From Rhizobium phaseoli (lineage in GTDB: Bacteria; Pseudomonadota; Alphaproteobacteria; Rhizobiales; Rhizobiaceae), in assembly GCF_003985125.1 (NCBI RefSeq), contig NZ_ML133585.1:1-64000 (forward strand): a stretch of 64,000 bases of DNA. The letters run 5' to 3'. Shown here piece by piece: positions 32,937 through 41,768 of this stretch. The notes beneath the pieces were generated by a model. That model made no database searches. It was not told the DNA's origin and saw only the letters and a list, made by a program, of their open reading frames with translations. Every line of letters begins with the position of its first letter. Within the stretch, counting starts at the first letter, position 1. The position numbers and the translations under genes are program-made.

Positions 32937-32955
32937 CATGCTGCGTCGCAGCATG
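32937..32955. promoter_or_regulatory. 19-base palindrome upstream of rkpK
   Basis: CATGCTGCGTCGCAGCATG is a perfect 9-bp inverted repeat around a single central base, 30 bases before the rkpK start codon. It could be an operator or a hairpin in the 5' leader. The rest of the gap to 33229 shows no recognised feature. Confidence 0.45.
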
Positions 32956-33229
32956 GGCCCCGTCATACTTAATCTGGCCGAAAAGACAACATCGAAGATC
33001 GCCTTTGTGGCCCATATCGGAATTCCAACTCGGGGCACAGCGACCCGCGTCAGCTGCCCTGTCGACAGCAAAAACATAGGTTTGTGTGGGGGATATGACA
33101 AGTCGAGCCGGCATCGGAGCTGGCTCGACCTCAACCCCGGGACGGGTGAAATTAATTATTTAGATGGGGGCGTTGCGGCGGCTCAGGCTCGTCACGGCCT
33201 TGCCGGAATTGCCCCAGCCGCGCCGGTTT

Positions 33230-33829
33230 TCACAGGCGATACCAGACATAAGGGTCGGTATCCGATTGAATTTTGTCCCAGCGCAGATCGGTATCGCGCC
33301 AGTTCTTGATGCTGCTTTTCCTGTTGTCGAGCACCAGGTCGCCCTTGTCGGTTCTGACCACGAGGACCGCATGTCCTTCGCCGGAGGGCGTATAAGCCGT
33401 TGCAATCCGCAAAGCGCGCGACGACCAGCCCATTGCCATCAGCCGACTGCGCTTGGTCAGCGCAAAATCCTCACAGTCGCCGCTGCGGACATTCACCTTC
33501 CAGACATCGCCGTTCAGTTCGTTGCGGGAGTCGTTTCTGCCGATCATCGTACGATTGACGGTGTTGTTGACATCCTTCAACTGCAGCATTTCCCTGTCCG
33601 TCAGCGTGATGACCGACAAACCATTGTTGTCGCGGCATTCGGCGGGGTTCTGGGCGCAGAACAGCACCTGAGCGAAAGGCGGAATGATCGTTCCTTTTTC
33701 AGAGATATAGCTCACTGCCGAACCGCTGGTCAGGCCGCGGGCAAAGCCTGCGGGGCCGGCGGCGAACGCAGAGCAGGCATTCGTTGCTGTAAAAGCCAGT
33801 GTCAGAAGTGTAACGAACGTCTTCTTCAT
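33230..33829 (-). CDS. Exported transglutaminase-like cysteine peptidase (BTLCP/LapG-like)
   Basis: A 199-aa periplasmic protein with a signal peptide (MKKTFVTLLTLAFTATNACSAFA). The papain-like triad shows as Cys119 in RSGDCEDFAL, His153 in GEGHAVLVV and Asp168 in LVLDNR. The group includes LapG, which cleaves surface adhesins, but a GGDEF partner such as LapD is not seen nearby. It lies between rkpK and the divergent pssT gene. Its 305-base upstream region is shared with pssT and contains a small inverted repeat (AACAC-GCAA-GTGTT, 34037-34050). Confidence 0.87.
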   Translation of the reverse strand: MKKTFVTLLTLAFTATNACSAFAAGPAGFARGLTSGSAVSYISEKGTIIPPFAQVLFCAQNPAECRDNNGLSVITLTDREMLQLKDVNNTVNRTMIGRNDSRNELNGDVWKVNVRSGDCEDFALTKRSRLMAMGWSSRALRIATAYTPSGEGHAVLVVRTDKGDLVLDNRKSSIKNWRDTDLRWDKIQSDTDPYVWYRL

Positions 33830-34134
33830 CTCTTAATCCCCGTTCAGGGCAACCGATTGAGATCAGGCTTGCCTTTTTTCTCAGTCAATGGCATGGCGGA
33901 TCAGTGATCTGCCAAGTATTGGGCGCAGAACGTCTGTCCCGTTTCTGCTGCTTGAAGGGAGCATAATCGGGGCCGGTCTCGATTGGCTTAAGCCTTTCGC
34001 GACAATTTTAAACGATGTGGAATTCTGTCGCACTTTAACACGCAAGTGTTTGATATGCAACTTATGTTAGTACGAGTATATTAACCGTATTGGTTGTATC
34101 TCTCTCGAATGCCGCGGCTGGTGAGCGAATCGAA

Positions 34135-35562
34135 ATGTTATCCAACCTCATCAACGGGCAGGTCCTGCGGGAGACAATCCTCTTTGCCTTCATTGGTCTT
34201 GTAGTATTAACGCTCATTCCGTTCGGAAGCGTCACGCCGTTTCCTTTCGCCTTTGCTGCGATCGGGATGTTTGCTCTGGCCATAATTGCGGGGCTGCTGT
34301 TTGGAGAGCCGAGGCAGGCCGGATGGGTGTTCAGCGTGGCTCTGTTTCTGCTGGTCGTGCTGACGGGGTGGACGTTCGTCCAGACAGTCGAATTGCCAGC
34401 CAATTGGCTGGCAAACCCCGCCTGGAGCGCTGCGCGTGAACTGGCGGGCGTTCAATACGCGGCGATCTCCGTCGAGCCGGCCGACACGCTTGCCTCGATT
34501 CTCTGGGTGGCTCTGCCTTTCGTGACTTTCCTGACCGGACTGGTGTTATGCGATACCGATCAACGGGCGCGGAAAGTGCTGGCCAGCCTAGGGCTCACGG
34601 CGGGCGTGATTGCGGTTTTCAGTCTGATACAATTTTCGATGTTTCCCAACGTCCTGATCGTCATCGAAAAACACGCCTACCTCGACAGCCTGACGGCCGT
34701 GTTCGTCAACCGCAATACCGCCGCGACGTTCCTCGGGGTAGGCACGCTGCTCATGATGACCGTGGTCAGAGACATTGCCCGTTCCTATTCCAATCATCCG
34801 CCCGGCGAGCCGGGCCGAAACGTTCTTCTCTTGAGAGTGTGGATCTACATTCTGCTGTTGTGCGCGTGTTTCACCGCGCTGATGCTGAGCCGATCACGCG
34901 CTGGGATATTCGCGACCTTTGTTGCCGCTCTCATCTATTTTCCATGGCTCGTCATCTCCTGGAACAGCTCCAGGCGCCATATGAGGCGAACGCCAAGATG
35001 GCGGTCGATAGTGAAGCTTCTTTCGGCGATGACTTTCGTCGTCCTGTTGCTGAGCATGTTTGCCGGCCAGGCGATTTTGCGCGCGCAACAGCGGCGTCTT
35101 GAGGATGACGATCGTTTCTGCATCCTGCCCGGTATTTGGCGTGCCATTTCGGATCATTGGGTGACGGGGACGGGTCTTGGCACCTTCCGCACCGTATTTT
35201 CCGCCTATCGCGATCCGGCCTGTGGCATTTTCGGGATCTTCGATCGCGCTCATAATTTCTATCTCGAAGGATTTCTGGGCCTCGGAATCATATTTCCGAT
35301 CGCGGCGATCATTGCCTTCTCGGTGCTTGTCAGAGTGTTTTGGCGGGGGCTCGCTCAAAGGCGCCGCCTGAGACATTATGTTCTTCTTGGTCTGGCGGCG
35401 ACGGTATTGGTCGCCCTTCATGCCGCGGTTGATTTTTCGCTGCAAATACCAGGCTTTGCAGTATTTTTCGCCGCTTTCCTCAGCGCCGTTGTCGCCATCA
35501 GCCTTGGACGCAATGGCAGCGAAGCGGAACGGCAATATGTGCGGCCGGTCGATGGTCGATGA
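34135..35562 (+). CDS. pssT: Exopolysaccharide polymerase-like membrane protein PssT (Wzy)
   Basis: A 475-aa inner-membrane protein with roughly a dozen helices and a Wzy_C (O-antigen ligase/polymerase) motif, DHWVTGTGLGTFRTVFSAYR...DRAHNFYLEGFLGLGI. In R. leguminosarum PssT is the proposed Wzy of EPS assembly, and the gene order pssT-pssN-pssO-pssP found here is the same. The ATG at 34135 (MLSNLING) is chosen over a TTG at 34090. The upstream 100 bases are AT-rich and should contain the operon promoter, but no clear boxes are seen. Confidence 0.85.
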   Translation: MLSNLINGQVLRETILFAFIGLVVLTLIPFGSVTPFPFAFAAIGMFALAIIAGLLFGEPRQAGWVFSVALFLLVVLTGWTFVQTVELPANWLANPAWSAARELAGVQYAAISVEPADTLASILWVALPFVTFLTGLVLCDTDQRARKVLASLGLTAGVIAVFSLIQFSMFPNVLIVIEKHAYLDSLTAVFVNRNTAATFLGVGTLLMMTVVRDIARSYSNHPPGEPGRNVLLLRVWIYILLLCACFTALMLSRSRAGIFATFVAALIYFPWLVISWNSSRRHMRRTPRWRSIVKLLSAMTFVVLLLSMFAGQAILRAQQRRLEDDDRFCILPGIWRAISDHWVTGTGLGTFRTVFSAYRDPACGIFGIFDRAHNFYLEGFLGLGIIFPIAAIIAFSVLVRVFWRGLAQRRRLRHYVLLGLAATVLVALHAAVDFSLQIPGFAVFFAAFLSAVVAISLGRNGSEAERQYVRPVDGR

Positions 35563-35620
35563 TTGAACAGATGGTTTCATGAAGGTTTTTCGAAAATACC
35601 GATTGGGGGGTAACGCGCTG

Positions 35621-35649
35621 TTGACTCTGAAACGCAAGAGATTTTATAG
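35621..35649 (+). promoter_or_regulatory. Sigma-70-like promoter for pssN-pssO-pssP
   Basis: TTGACT (35621-35626) and TTATAG (35644-35649) are separated by exactly 17 bases, in the 285-base gap between pssT and pssN. A transcript would start near 35656, leaving a leader of about 190 bases before pssN. This suggests pssNOP can be expressed independently of pssT. Confidence 0.5.
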
Positions 35650-35847
35650 CGGGGGCAGCCTTCAGGCCGTTGCCGGCAACAGAGAAGCCGGATTGCAGCG
35701 TATTCGCTTGGTGAAGGGCTTGGCGTTGCCAGCCCGCCACAGTTAGAGGATTGTTAATCCGCCTACAGTGATTATTGGTCAGGGATTGTCTTGTATTTTG
35801 TAAGATTGCGAGGCAGTAGCTTCAGGGGCGTCAACACAGGTTATTCT

Positions 35848-37059
35848 ATGGGTTGTTTTCCTATCGGTAGTACACGCGTCGCCATTGTTGTAGCGCTAAC
35901 GAGTATATTGGCAAGCTGCACGTCCTTGCCAAGATCCGGTCCCGATCACAAAGACGTTGATCGAGATGCGGCAGTGAAAGTCACAACGAAGGAGCGTCGC
36001 GTCGGTATCGACTACGCCCTGGTTGATCTCAGCAAGAACGTCCTGCCATATTTTACCACTCCGCAGCCGACCTCCTTCAAAGGGTTTGGCGGTGGTCGCG
36101 GCGGGGCACCTGAAATTCCGCTTGGTTATGGCGACGTCGTCCAGGTTGCCATCTTCGAAGCTCAGTCCGGGGGGTTGTTCATTCCGTCGGATGCCGGCAG
36201 CCGACCCGGCAATTATATCAATCTGCCGGAGCAGACCATCGATCGAAACGGAACGATCACGATCCCCTATGCCGGTCGCGTTCCGGCCGCCGGTCGCCTG
36301 AAGGAGACTGTGGAGCAGGACGTCGAAGATCGGCTGGCCAGCCGGGCGATCGAGCCGCAGGTGGTTATTACGACAACGACCAGCCGCTCCAGCCAGGTGG
36401 CCGTGCTCGGTGACGTCAACAATCCTCAGCGCATCACGATCAGCCCGGCCGGTGAGCGCGTTCTCGATGTCATTTCCGCCGCAGGCGGCTTGACGACCAA
36501 CAATATCGAAACGAATGTGACGCTGCAGCGCCGCGGCAAGACGGCAACGGTCGCCTACAATACGCTGCTGAAGAATCCGGCGGAGAATATCTATGTGGCG
36601 CCGAATGATACGGTCTCGGTCGATCATGAGCGCCGCACTTATCTTGCACTCGGCGCCGCCGGCGTCAGCGGCCGTTTCGATTTCGAAGAATCCGACCTGA
36701 CCCTCGGAGAGGCGATCGCCAAGGCCGGCGGCCTGCGCGACGACCGTGCGGATCCGGCTCAGGTTCTGCTCTATCGCCTTGTGGCTAAGAAGACGCTTGC
36801 GGCGATGCATGTGGATACGACAAGATTTGCGGGTGAGACGGTTCCGGTGATCGTCCGCGCCAACATGCGTGACCCGGCAACCTTGTTTGCCGCTCAGCAA
36901 TTCAAGATGGAAGACAAGGATATTATCTATATTTCCAATTCGGACTCTGTTGAATTGGTCAAGTTCCTTGACATCGTAAACTCGGTATCGTCCTCTGTTG
37001 CCGGAGTGACGGACGATGCCCGAGATACCCGTAACGCGGTACAAGATCTTGGCAATTGA
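35848..37059 (+). CDS. pssN: Outer-membrane polysaccharide export lipoprotein PssN (Wza family)
   Basis: A 403-aa lipoprotein with a type II signal (lipobox LASC, Cys24 acylated). It has a Poly_export (PES) domain (IPLGYGDVVQVAIFE...IDRNGTITIPYAGRVPAAG) and at least two SLBB-type repeats (SQVAVLGDVNNPQRITISPAGERVLDVISAAGG; TYLALGAAGVSGRF). It forms the outer-membrane channel for EPS with PssP. A TTG at 35791 is in frame, but the ATG at 35848 gives a proper lipoprotein signal. It lies in the pssTNOP order known from R. leguminosarum. Confidence 0.92.
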   Translation: MGCFPIGSTRVAIVVALTSILASCTSLPRSGPDHKDVDRDAAVKVTTKERRVGIDYALVDLSKNVLPYFTTPQPTSFKGFGGGRGGAPEIPLGYGDVVQVAIFEAQSGGLFIPSDAGSRPGNYINLPEQTIDRNGTITIPYAGRVPAAGRLKETVEQDVEDRLASRAIEPQVVITTTTSRSSQVAVLGDVNNPQRITISPAGERVLDVISAAGGLTTNNIETNVTLQRRGKTATVAYNTLLKNPAENIYVAPNDTVSVDHERRTYLALGAAGVSGRFDFEESDLTLGEAIAKAGGLRDDRADPAQVLLYRLVAKKTLAAMHVDTTRFAGETVPVIVRANMRDPATLFAAQQFKMEDKDIIYISNSDSVELVKFLDIVNSVSSSVAGVTDDARDTRNAVQDLGN

Positions 37060-37139
37060 TTGAAATAGGCGGCGTCGGTCGAAGCGATCGACGCCGCACT
37101 CTGTTTCTGTTAGCGGATTTGATGAAGGAAACCGTTGAT

Positions 37140-37847
37140 ATGGCAAGGTCTGGTGTTTATCGTAAGCTTGCATATGGCGGGATTGCCCTTGCAATGTTTG
37201 CCGGCATGAATTCAAGCGCGTTCGCGGCGGCCTGCCTGGGTCCGGCAAGTCTCACTCCCGTCGACGTCAGCGGCTTTACGGCCAATCCGGCCATTCTGCT
37301 CGAGATGTCCGATCCTCTGGTCCTGTCGTCACGTGTTCGCGCGCTGGTCGGCAGCAGCAACGACGCCCTGTCGCCGGTGATCGAGCAGGCCAAGAAGGCC
37401 AGCGCGCTGCAGATGGCGGCGATCGGCTCTGGTCTCGGGCGGGCTGCAAACAGCTGCCAGGTGACCGACCCGCAATTCAAGCTGGCGATCGAAAAGGCTG
37501 TGGCCGAAGCGGCTAGTGCCGATCCCAACCTGGCGCCGTTGCTGGCCGCCTTTGCCAAGGTTCTCGCCGAAGGCGGCACTGCGGCGCTCGGCCCGGCCGG
37601 TGCAAGCGCGGCTGCCGCACCCGGTATCGGCAATGACGGGTCAATTGGGCGGACGGGTCCGGGTTCGGATGACGGCACGCCTTTCGACGGCGCCGCGACG
37701 ACCGCCGGTACGCTGCGGGCTTCGAATGCCGGCGCCAGCGATGACTCGTCTTCGACCACGACAACAATAGTCAGCACAAACGGGGCGGGGCAGTCGTCAA
37801 CCGACCCGACGCAATCGACGAGTCAGAGCGTGCCCGTCACACAATAG
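37140..37847 (+). CDS. pssO: Exported EPS-associated protein PssO
   Basis: A 235-aa protein with a signal peptide (about residues 1-31, ending SSAFAA). The core is helical (MAAIGSGLGRAANSCQVTDPQFKLAIEKAVAEAASADP) and the tail of about 80 residues is Gly/Ser/Thr-rich and disordered. PssO of R. leguminosarum is an exported protein at the cell surface needed for normal EPS production; the name here rests on position between pssN and pssP and on general features. AAGGAAA precedes the ATG at 37140. Its exact molecular role is unknown. Confidence 0.75.
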   Translation: MARSGVYRKLAYGGIALAMFAGMNSSAFAAACLGPASLTPVDVSGFTANPAILLEMSDPLVLSSRVRALVGSSNDALSPVIEQAKKASALQMAAIGSGLGRAANSCQVTDPQFKLAIEKAVAEAASADPNLAPLLAAFAKVLAEGGTAALGPAGASAAAAPGIGNDGSIGRTGPGSDDGTPFDGAATTAGTLRASNAGASDDSSSTTTTIVSTNGAGQSSTDPTQSTSQSVPVTQ

Positions 37848-37898
37848 CTGGATTTGCCTGTAGATCTTAGCGCTTGACGCCTTTGTTGGAGATCGAAA

Positions 37899-40172
37899 TT
37901 GCTGTCGCCAGATAAACTTACGCCGCGTATCGACCCCTCCCGCGATACGGGAAACGAAGCTGATTTCATCGATTTCGACAAGCTGATTGCCATTGCTCGC
38001 CGGCAATGGCGGATCGTTGCGGCTTGTGCTTTCGCCTTTGCCATTCTCGGCATCGTTTATGTCCTGACAGCTGTGCCGGTTTATACCTCCGACACGAGCG
38101 TGTTGATCGACCGCAGCGACAATCAGGTCATCAATCAGCTCGCCGCTTTCGGCCAACTGGACGATGACGAAGGCACGGTTCTCAGCCAGGTCGAGCTGTT
38201 GAAGTCCGATACGATCGCCTATGCGGTTGTCGACAAGCTGAAGCTGGTCGACAACCCGGTATTCAACGCACCGAAAAACTCGCTCTTTTCTGTCGCGACG
38301 CTGAAGTCTCTGGTGAATTTTCGTTCCTGGTTTGCCGATGATGCGGCTGTCGCACCGGACCCGCAAGCGCAACGGAGAGCGGCCGCAGAAACGGTCGCGG
38401 GCAATATCGACGTCGAACGCGTGGGCAAATCCTACGTTCTCGATGTCAGCTACACCTCGCAGTCGCCGGACTTGGCGCGAGACATCGCCGCCGCCATTGC
38501 CGACGTTTACATGGTCGATAAGCTCAATTCCAAATACGAGGCGACACGCCGAGCCGGCGAGTGGCTGCAGGAGCGTATAGAAGAGCTGCGGCAACAGGCA
38601 CTGGACACCGACCTCGCGGTGCAGAAATTCCGCAGCGAGCATGGGCTTGTCGAGTCAGGATCCGGCACGCTGCTCAGCGAACAGCAGCTCTCCGAGCTCA
38701 ACAGCCAGTTGATCACTGCCCAGGCCGCGACGGCGCAGGCCGAGGCGAAATATGCCCGCATCAAGTCGATCATCCAGGCCAAGCAGACCGATGCGATCGT
38801 GACCGACGTGCTCGACAGCTCGATTTCGAACGATCTTCGCAAGAAATATCTGGAAGCGTCGAAGCTTGAGGCCGAAATCGAGGCACGGCTTGGACCGGAC
38901 CACGTCCAGGCGGTGCGGCTGCGTGCCGAAATGGCCGAATATGAACGGCTGATGTTCGACGAACTCAATCGTATCGCCGAAAGCTATCAGAGCGAGCTGC
39001 AGGTTGCGCAATCCCGCGAGAAATCGCTGCGCGACAGCGTTGACCAGGCAACGGGCGTAGCCGCAACGGCAGGCGAGACCCAGGTTCAGCTTCGTGAGCT
39101 TGAGCGGACGCGCGATACCTACAAGAACCTCTATCAGAACTTCCTGACGCGTTATCAGGAGGCGATCCAGCAGCAGAGCTTCCCGATTACCGCCGCGCGT
39201 ATCATCACGATCGCGGAGACGCCGACGAAGCCGAGCGCGCCGAAGAGAAGCCTCGTTGTTGCTTTTGCCATGTTCCTGGGATGTGCGTTCGGCAGCGGCA
39301 TCGGCGCTTTCCGCGAATTCCGCGATCGCTTCTTCCGCACCGGTGACGATGTCAAGGATATGCTCGACGTCGAGTCTCTCGGTGTCATGCCGCTGATTGA
39401 GAACAACGTCGAGGATCCGACCCTTGTCGATCCGGGCAATCCACGCAGCATCGCCAGGGGCGGCAAGACGACGACCTATGTCGAGGAGCATCCGCTATCG
39501 GCATTCGCCGAGACGCTTCGAAGCGCGAAGATCGCCATCGATATCAGCGCGGCGGATCAGCGGTGCAAGGTCATCGGCGTCGTGTCGAGCCTGCCGGGCG
39601 AGGGCAAGTCGACGACAGCCATCAACTTTGCCAAGCTTTTGGCAATGCAGGGCGCACGTTGCCTGCTGATCGACGGCGATATGCGAAATCCCGGAGCGAC
39701 CCGGGCGATCGGCCGCCATGCCGAAGCCGGCTTGCTTGAAGCAATCGTCGATAACCGCCCGCTCAAGGATCTCATCCTGCTCGATCCCAAAACGAAGCTT
39801 GCATTCCTGCCGACGGTGGCGCGATACCGCGTTCCGCACTCTTCGGAGCTGCTGGCCTCGCGCGGCATGGATCAGCTGCTTGAAATGGCGCGCCAGAGCT
39901 TCGATTACATTATCGTCGACTTGCCGCCGCTCGCCCCTGTGGTCGACGCGCGCGCCATTAACCCGAAGCTCGATGCCGTCGTATTCGTGATCGAGTGGGG
40001 CAAGACCTCGCGCAAGGTGGTTCAGTCGACCCTGTTGTCCGAGCCGGATCTCTATACCAAATGCGTCGGCGCGATATTGACCAAGGTCGATCCGTCACAG
40101 ATGAAGCTTTACCGGACATTCGGCTCCAGCGAATACTACTATAAGCGCTATTCGCGATACTACACCGAGTGA
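37899..40172 (+). CDS. pssP: Polysaccharide co-polymerase and tyrosine autokinase PssP (Wzc/ExoP family)
   Basis: A 757-aa inner-membrane protein controlling EPS chain length and export. It has a Wzz domain with a first helix at about 37-57, a long coiled coil (210-410), a second helix near 451-471, and a BY-kinase with Walker A SLPGEGKSTT (about 565), Walker A' LLIDGDMRNPG and Walker B IIVDLPPL. A C-terminal Tyr cluster (SSEYYYKRYSRYYTE) is the autophosphorylation site of the family. Translation starts at a TTG, supported by GGAG seven bases upstream; no ATG lies near. Confidence 0.93.
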   Translation: MLSPDKLTPRIDPSRDTGNEADFIDFDKLIAIARRQWRIVAACAFAFAILGIVYVLTAVPVYTSDTSVLIDRSDNQVINQLAAFGQLDDDEGTVLSQVELLKSDTIAYAVVDKLKLVDNPVFNAPKNSLFSVATLKSLVNFRSWFADDAAVAPDPQAQRRAAAETVAGNIDVERVGKSYVLDVSYTSQSPDLARDIAAAIADVYMVDKLNSKYEATRRAGEWLQERIEELRQQALDTDLAVQKFRSEHGLVESGSGTLLSEQQLSELNSQLITAQAATAQAEAKYARIKSIIQAKQTDAIVTDVLDSSISNDLRKKYLEASKLEAEIEARLGPDHVQAVRLRAEMAEYERLMFDELNRIAESYQSELQVAQSREKSLRDSVDQATGVAATAGETQVQLRELERTRDTYKNLYQNFLTRYQEAIQQQSFPITAARIITIAETPTKPSAPKRSLVVAFAMFLGCAFGSGIGAFREFRDRFFRTGDDVKDMLDVESLGVMPLIENNVEDPTLVDPGNPRSIARGGKTTTYVEEHPLSAFAETLRSAKIAIDISAADQRCKVIGVVSSLPGEGKSTTAINFAKLLAMQGARCLLIDGDMRNPGATRAIGRHAEAGLLEAIVDNRPLKDLILLDPKTKLAFLPTVARYRVPHSSELLASRGMDQLLEMARQSFDYIIVDLPPLAPVVDARAINPKLDAVVFVIEWGKTSRKVVQSTLLSEPDLYTKCVGAILTKVDPSQMKLYRTFGSSEYYYKRYSRYYTE

Positions 40173-40876
40173 TGCGCGGCGGTCTGCTGGTTTCGCCTGC
40201 AAGGATCGTTTTCCTTATCGTCACCGCGGTCTTCGCGGTGCTGGCCAGCCGAGAACTCTATGCGTCGATAAGAACGGCCAGCATCTCGATCGTTGCGGAA
40301 AGGATCGAGCGCGGCGACACTGTCACGAATGACATCGCGGCTAGATATGCGGCGCGCGCCATCGACGTGGTTGACGGACATTATTGCCGATCGGACATTG
40401 TCGCTGCCGGCGTCACGCTGGTTCTGGCGCAGCTCGATCGGCAGAACGTCAATATCAACTACGACGCCTGGGTCGCCGCGGCCTCGAATGCCCGCCGCTA
40501 TCTGCAATATGCGCTCTCCTGCATGCCGACCAACAGCAATTTTTGGCTTCGTCTCGCCGCTGTTCAGTCGACAATTTCCGAAGAGCCGCTTGCGATTGCA
40601 GAAATGATGAAACGTTCGGTCGTCCTCGCGCCCTATGACGAGTCCATTGTGTTGACCCGGTTTTATTTCTGGAACGATTTCACCGGTGCAACACTTTCGG
40701 CGGCCAGCAGCGCCGTTGACGGCGATCTGACAACGATGTTGAAACTCGGCGACCGCTGCAGGGTGAATGCCACCATGAAAGCCATCAGCCCGCAGCTCCG
40801 TCCGGCCTTCGATCGGATCTGGGCAAGTGTCGGGGAAGGGGCAACGGCACGGTTTCGACAGCGCTGCAGCCGGTGA
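40172..40876 (+). CDS. Membrane-anchored hypothetical protein after pssP
   Basis: A 234-aa protein with one N-terminal helix (ARIVFLIVTAVFAVLAS) and a largely helical, probably periplasmic remainder (WVAAASNARRYLQYALSCMPTNSNFWLRLAAVQSTISEEPLAIAEMMKRSVVLAPYDES), which looks TPR-like. Its ATG overlaps the pssP stop (TGATG), so it is translated with PssP and probably assists EPS export. I do not recognise a named family. A strong hairpin terminator follows. Confidence 0.75.
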   Translation: MRGGLLVSPARIVFLIVTAVFAVLASRELYASIRTASISIVAERIERGDTVTNDIAARYAARAIDVVDGHYCRSDIVAAGVTLVLAQLDRQNVNINYDAWVAAASNARRYLQYALSCMPTNSNFWLRLAAVQSTISEEPLAIAEMMKRSVVLAPYDESIVLTRFYFWNDFTGATLSAASSAVDGDLTTMLKLGDRCRVNATMKAISPQLRPAFDRIWASVGEGATARFRQRCSR

Positions 40877-41011
40877 TCACGGTTGCAAAGTTTCGATGAT
40901 GGAAGCTGGCGCCCTGAATCGGTTGTGCCTATGACCGAAGGAGCTGGGTGACGCAGCTTCGGTCGCCATCGAAGCGGCGAATGGTTCGGAACATTTTACC
41001 TTCATACGACG

Positions 41012-41047
41012 ACAACGCCCGCTGCTTGTGCGGCGGGCGTTGTTTCT
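41012..41047 (+). terminator. Terminator of the pssTNOP operon
   Basis: A perfect 11-bp stem, ACAACGCCCGC (41012-41022) with GCGGGCGTTGT (41033-41043), has a ten-base loop and is followed by TTCTT. It lies between the convergent pssP-operon end and the lectin gene. Confidence 0.7.
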
Positions 41048-41063
41048 TGATGGTTGTCGATGA

Positions 41064-41768
41064 TCAGACGCTCGCGCCGGAAACGACGTCGGTGCCTGTG
41101 ATGTTGAGCGTCAGCACGCCGACGTCCGTGTGGCCTTGGCCATCAGAGATCTTGTAGTACTGGACGGTTTCGGTGACGTGATCGCCGGGCGCGATATCCT
41201 GCGTCAGCTCATAGGTGAAGTCGCCATTCGCCTTGACGTGGAACGTGCCATAGGTACCGGCAATATCGGTGATGGCGCCGCTATTGCCGTTGACACTCGT
41301 GCCGTCGAACTGGCGAAGGAAGAGGTGACCATTGTCGCCCGGAATGTCGTTGGCCAGCGCGTTGCCGCTGATCAGATCGCCTTCGTTGAAGCTGTAATGG
41401 TCGTCGACCGCGACCGGCTTGACTTGGGTTACGCCCTGAATGTTGAGGGTGAACAGGCCCATATCGGTATGGCCGGCGCCGTCGGAGATCTTGTAGGAAA
41501 CCTTCTCCTGAATCAGTTCGCCGTTGGTGAAGCCGATCTTGGCGGCATCGCTCAGTACATAGGTGTAGCTGCCGTCGGCCTTGACGTAGAAGGTGCCGTA
41601 ATCGCCCTGGATCGTGGTGACTTGGCCGGGTTGTTTGGCGCCGACGCTCTGCTGGTCGAAGGCGCGCAGGAAAAGGTTGCCGCTAGATGTATCGTTGCTG
41701 AGCAGGTTTCCGGAAATAACGTCGGTTTCCAGAAAAGTTGCAGTATCGTCGGTTGCGTGAATAGCCAT
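41064..41768 (-). CDS. Secreted two-domain cadherin-like (CHDL/Ra) lectin, Rap family
   Basis: A 234-aa protein made of two tandem repeats of about 110 aa, each with the pattern SGNxLxND...G.LFLRxFD...V....G.YGTFxVKAxGxxTYxL and YKISDGxGHTDxGxxTLNI. This matches the calcium-binding cadherin-like domain of the R. leguminosarum Rap proteins (RapA2 and RapD have two), which bind acidic EPS and biofilm matrix. There is no signal peptide, as expected for type I secretion; PrsDE is encoded 3 kb away. A strong AAGGAGAGAGG precedes the ATG at 41768. Confidence 0.85.
   Translation of the reverse strand: MAIHATDDTATFLETDVISGNLLSNDTSSGNLFLRAFDQQSVGAKQPGQVTTIQGDYGTFYVKADGSYTYVLSDAAKIGFTNGELIQEKVSYKISDGAGHTDMGLFTLNIQGVTQVKPVAVDDHYSFNEGDLISGNALANDIPGDNGHLFLRQFDGTSVNGNSGAITDIAGTYGTFHVKANGDFTYELTQDIAPGDHVTETVQYYKISDGQGHTDVGVLTLNITGTDVVSGASV

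Noticed and set aside
32938..33309. 123-aa plus-strand frame between rkpK and the cysteine peptidase
   Set aside because: No ribosome binding site or family; it overlaps the rkpK palindrome and the end of the peptidase gene.
35896..37248. Open frame (450 aa) on the minus strand
   Set aside because: Antisense to pssN and the start of pssO, both of which have signal peptides and family motifs.
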